DNA of 64,000 bases from Chionis minor (taxonomy: Eukaryota; Chordata; Aves; Charadriiformes; Chionididae), in assembly GCA_013398295.1 (NCBI GenBank), contig VZSF01000663.1:1-64000 (forward strand), written 5' to 3'. The notes under the pieces were generated by a model that was not told the DNA's origin, did not search any database, and was given only the letters and a program-made list of their open reading frames with translations. Below are positions 53,506-64,000 of the stretch, piece after piece. Positions within the stretch are counted from its first letter, which is position 1, and the number at the start of each line of letters is the position of its first letter. Made by a program: the position numbers and the translations under genes.

Positions 53506-55622
53506 ATTAAAATGCTTAAGAATGACTGTTACACGCAGGATGGATTTTATTTATGTTCTCTCAAAATTCTTTCTACGTTCCAGTTTAAAATGTGAGGAGG
53601 CATCGAAAAAACCCCAACAGATAAGGCATTCAGCATTCTAATTCAGCTTCTCCTTGGAAACAACCTCTAAAAGCCACGTCAGCAGCTCACTGTACACATG
53701 ATTAAAACACATGGGAACTGAAGTTTCGAAAGAGAAAGCACTTTAGAAAGAGCAAAAGAAATATCCTTTCCTTATAGCACAGTGCAGTTTAAAAGGAGCA
53801 TGTGCCTGAGTCGACAAGCAATACTCACAAAGATACAACACGATTTGTTCTCAGATATAAAACTCGACTGATAGGAATGGAATGACCCATAAAACACTGT
53901 GTGAAAATAATTACGGAATTGAGTGTCAAGGACAAGTATCTAATTTATACTAAAAATGGGAATTACTGGCTGCACGTGCAAAATGAGGTAATCAGAACTG
54001 TCATTAGCTGGTTTGCATGTGTAAAAGGCTCATTATTTATGTGCACGCAGATACACTTTATACCTGAAAACTCTGCCACTGACATTTAGATGCTTGCTTT
54101 GGAAAACATGAGCCTACCTACAAACTATATTTACTCTCAAAGCCATTTTTATACCTCCTCAACATTCTCAATACAGCTCCATGGCTGGAATTACAGAAAG
54201 CCACGTAAGTTATTTCAAAGATCTATGCTTAATAAAATAGCAGCAGCAATTCCTCCGCAGAACTAGATGCATGACACAATACCGTTCCAGGTGAGGTATC
54301 TTCCTCACCAGCTTCCTTAACACCTGATTTGGAGCTGCTCCTGAAGCTGCGGCCACCCAGCAGTGCACGGGAAGCATCCTCACAAAGGGTGGAATGACTT
54401 TGGCGCGTCCGGTGCAGGCGCCCGGCCGGCAGGAGCTTGCCAGGGCAGCATCCAAAGGCTGAACGGGAACAATCATTTGTGGCTCACGACCACCCTGGGA
54501 TCCCTCAGCCAGGGCCAAGTTCACATGCTACATCGGTTTTGGCAACTAGCGTCCTTAATTATCTGACATTTACACTATGGTTAGTAATATATTTAAAAGG
54601 CAGGCATCTAAATAATTATCTCATAAGTGAAAGAGTGCTGGCAAACTACCTGGCCAGAAACTGTAGAAGCAGAGGCTGGTGTCTTATTGTCTACACTGGT
54701 TATGCTGAGATTAAGTCTTTTTTTTTTTTGGTTAAGCATTAAATTCTACCATAAGGATTTGTTCCTCTTACTACTTTCAGGTACTTTAAAAAAAAAGTCC
54801 CCTTTGAGGGATATGGTATACATTAAACAGAAAAATGAAACGTAAAATAAATGCTTGTTATAAACAGGAAGAGCAGAGGGTTGTTGAGAAAAAATTTCTC
54901 ATCATCATCTTTTTTTTTTTTTTAAATTAAAAAAAGCAGGTCACTACAGCTGTAAAGAACAGTCTAAGCTGCACCTTTACTTAGTTTTTTTGGAACGGCA
55001 CCAGCAAGCCCAGCTATGCAAACTAGTCTGTTCTGCTTGGGAGTCCATCCAAACCTGAAGCAACGCTTGCACACAGCAGCCTCCCTTCCTACAGCAGACT
55101 CCTCTGTGTGATGGGTTTGAGGATGCAGTTGCTGAACTGGATCTTCTAACCAGTACAGGATTAGGGAAAAGATGGATCAAACTGATTCTTCAGTTGTGCT
55201 ACTCAATTTAAAAACACAACCAAAAAGAAGTCCCAACCCCGGCAGCACAAAGAAGATACCTAACAAGGCACTGAAGAGATATAATCTTTTTGAATGCAAA
55301 GCTGATTTGTTAGGCCATGACCGGCTCTTCTACATAGCTGTATGCACAGCAAATCGAAATTATTAATCTTCATTCACATCCAAGTCTACAAAACATCCTG
55401 AGGTAAAAGGCGTAACTTTCGAAGTTACGAAACAGAAAGAGTGAGCACGCAGGTGTGTGTAGACACAACTGCTGCAAGGATTTGGCATTGATCTGATACT
55501 GCAAAGCAATTATTTTTTTTTATACAACGCACTTCATACTACTGACACTTTAGTAATGTCAGTTCTTATAATTGATCTGACAGACAAGTATCTGATTTGA
55601 GGGGGAAAGGCCTCCCTCCTCT
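53506..55622 (-). other. UAP1L1: Probable UAP1L1 3'UTR
   Basis: AT-rich, repeat-poor sequence directly after the UAP1L1 stop on the minus strand. Open frames here are short and without family features. Its extent is inferred only from the candidate poly(A) signal at its far end. Confidence 0.4.
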
Positions 55623-63839
<8,217 letters not shown>

Positions 63840-64000
63840 TCACAGAATCACGGAATGGCTTAGGTTGGAAGGGACCTTGCAGATCATCGAGTTCCAACCC
63901 CCCTGCCACAGGCAGGGACACCTCCCACTAGACCAGGTTGCCCAAGGCCACATCCAGCCTGGCCTGAAACACCTCCAGGGATGGGGCCTCAACAGCCTCT
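63840..64000 (-). mobile_element. CR1 LINE 3' fragment, cut by the window edge
   Basis: Inverted tail atcacagaatcacggaatgg followed by ttaggttggaagggaccttg and actagaccaggttgcccaag. It continues beyond 64000. Probably in an upstream UAP1L1 intron. Confidence 0.88.

Overview
The window is vertebrate nuclear DNA, almost certainly from a bird. It has split genes with canonical GT-AG introns, many CR1 LINE fragments ending in the octamer-type ATTCTATG tail, and an avian-type ERV LTR, and no mammalian SINEs are seen. The species cannot be named from the sequence. There is one ambiguous base (N at 58831).

Layout, left to right. (1) 172-24381, + strand: DPP7 (dipeptidyl peptidase 2/7, a lysosomal serine peptidase of family S28). 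Twelve exons are visible; the signal-peptide exon must lie just left of the window. (2) 14805-20887, - strand: a complete four-exon BTB-BACK-kelch (KLHL family) gene nested antisense in the 8.6-kb DPP7 intron at 13215-21856. (3) 24382-29995: the convergent tail-to-tail interval between DPP7 and MAN1B1, with no recognisable repeats. (4) 29996-50853, - strand: MAN1B1 (ER alpha-1,2-mannosidase, GH47), all 13 coding exons, starting in a CpG-rich promoter at about 50350-51250. (5) About 51250-55620: intergenic sequence plus the probable 3'UTR of the next gene. (6) 55623-62982, - strand: the last six coding exons of UAP1L1 (UDP-HexNAc pyrophosphorylase-like); the 5' exons lie right of the window.

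DPP7, MAN1B1 and UAP1L1 are also neighbours on human 9q34.3 in the same relative order and orientation, so this is an old conserved block. The three products share no single pathway. MAN1B1 trims N-glycans in ER/Golgi quality control, UAP1L1 resembles the enzyme making UDP-GlcNAc, and DPP7 is a glycosylated lysosomal peptidase. The kelch protein would be a cullin-3 adaptor by family.

Introns carry at least twelve CR1 pieces, in two main subfamily types plus one old copy. They also carry a minus-oriented solo-LTR-like repeat, a G-rich minisatellite in UAP1L1, a short TTAGGG-like tract, and a compound direct/inverted repeat in the last MAN1B1 intron. The points most worth a second look are the nested antisense kelch gene, the compound palindrome at 30421-30586, the in-frame TGA just upstream of the MAN1B1 start, and the 60-bp element with 12-bp terminal inverted repeats at 62307-62366.
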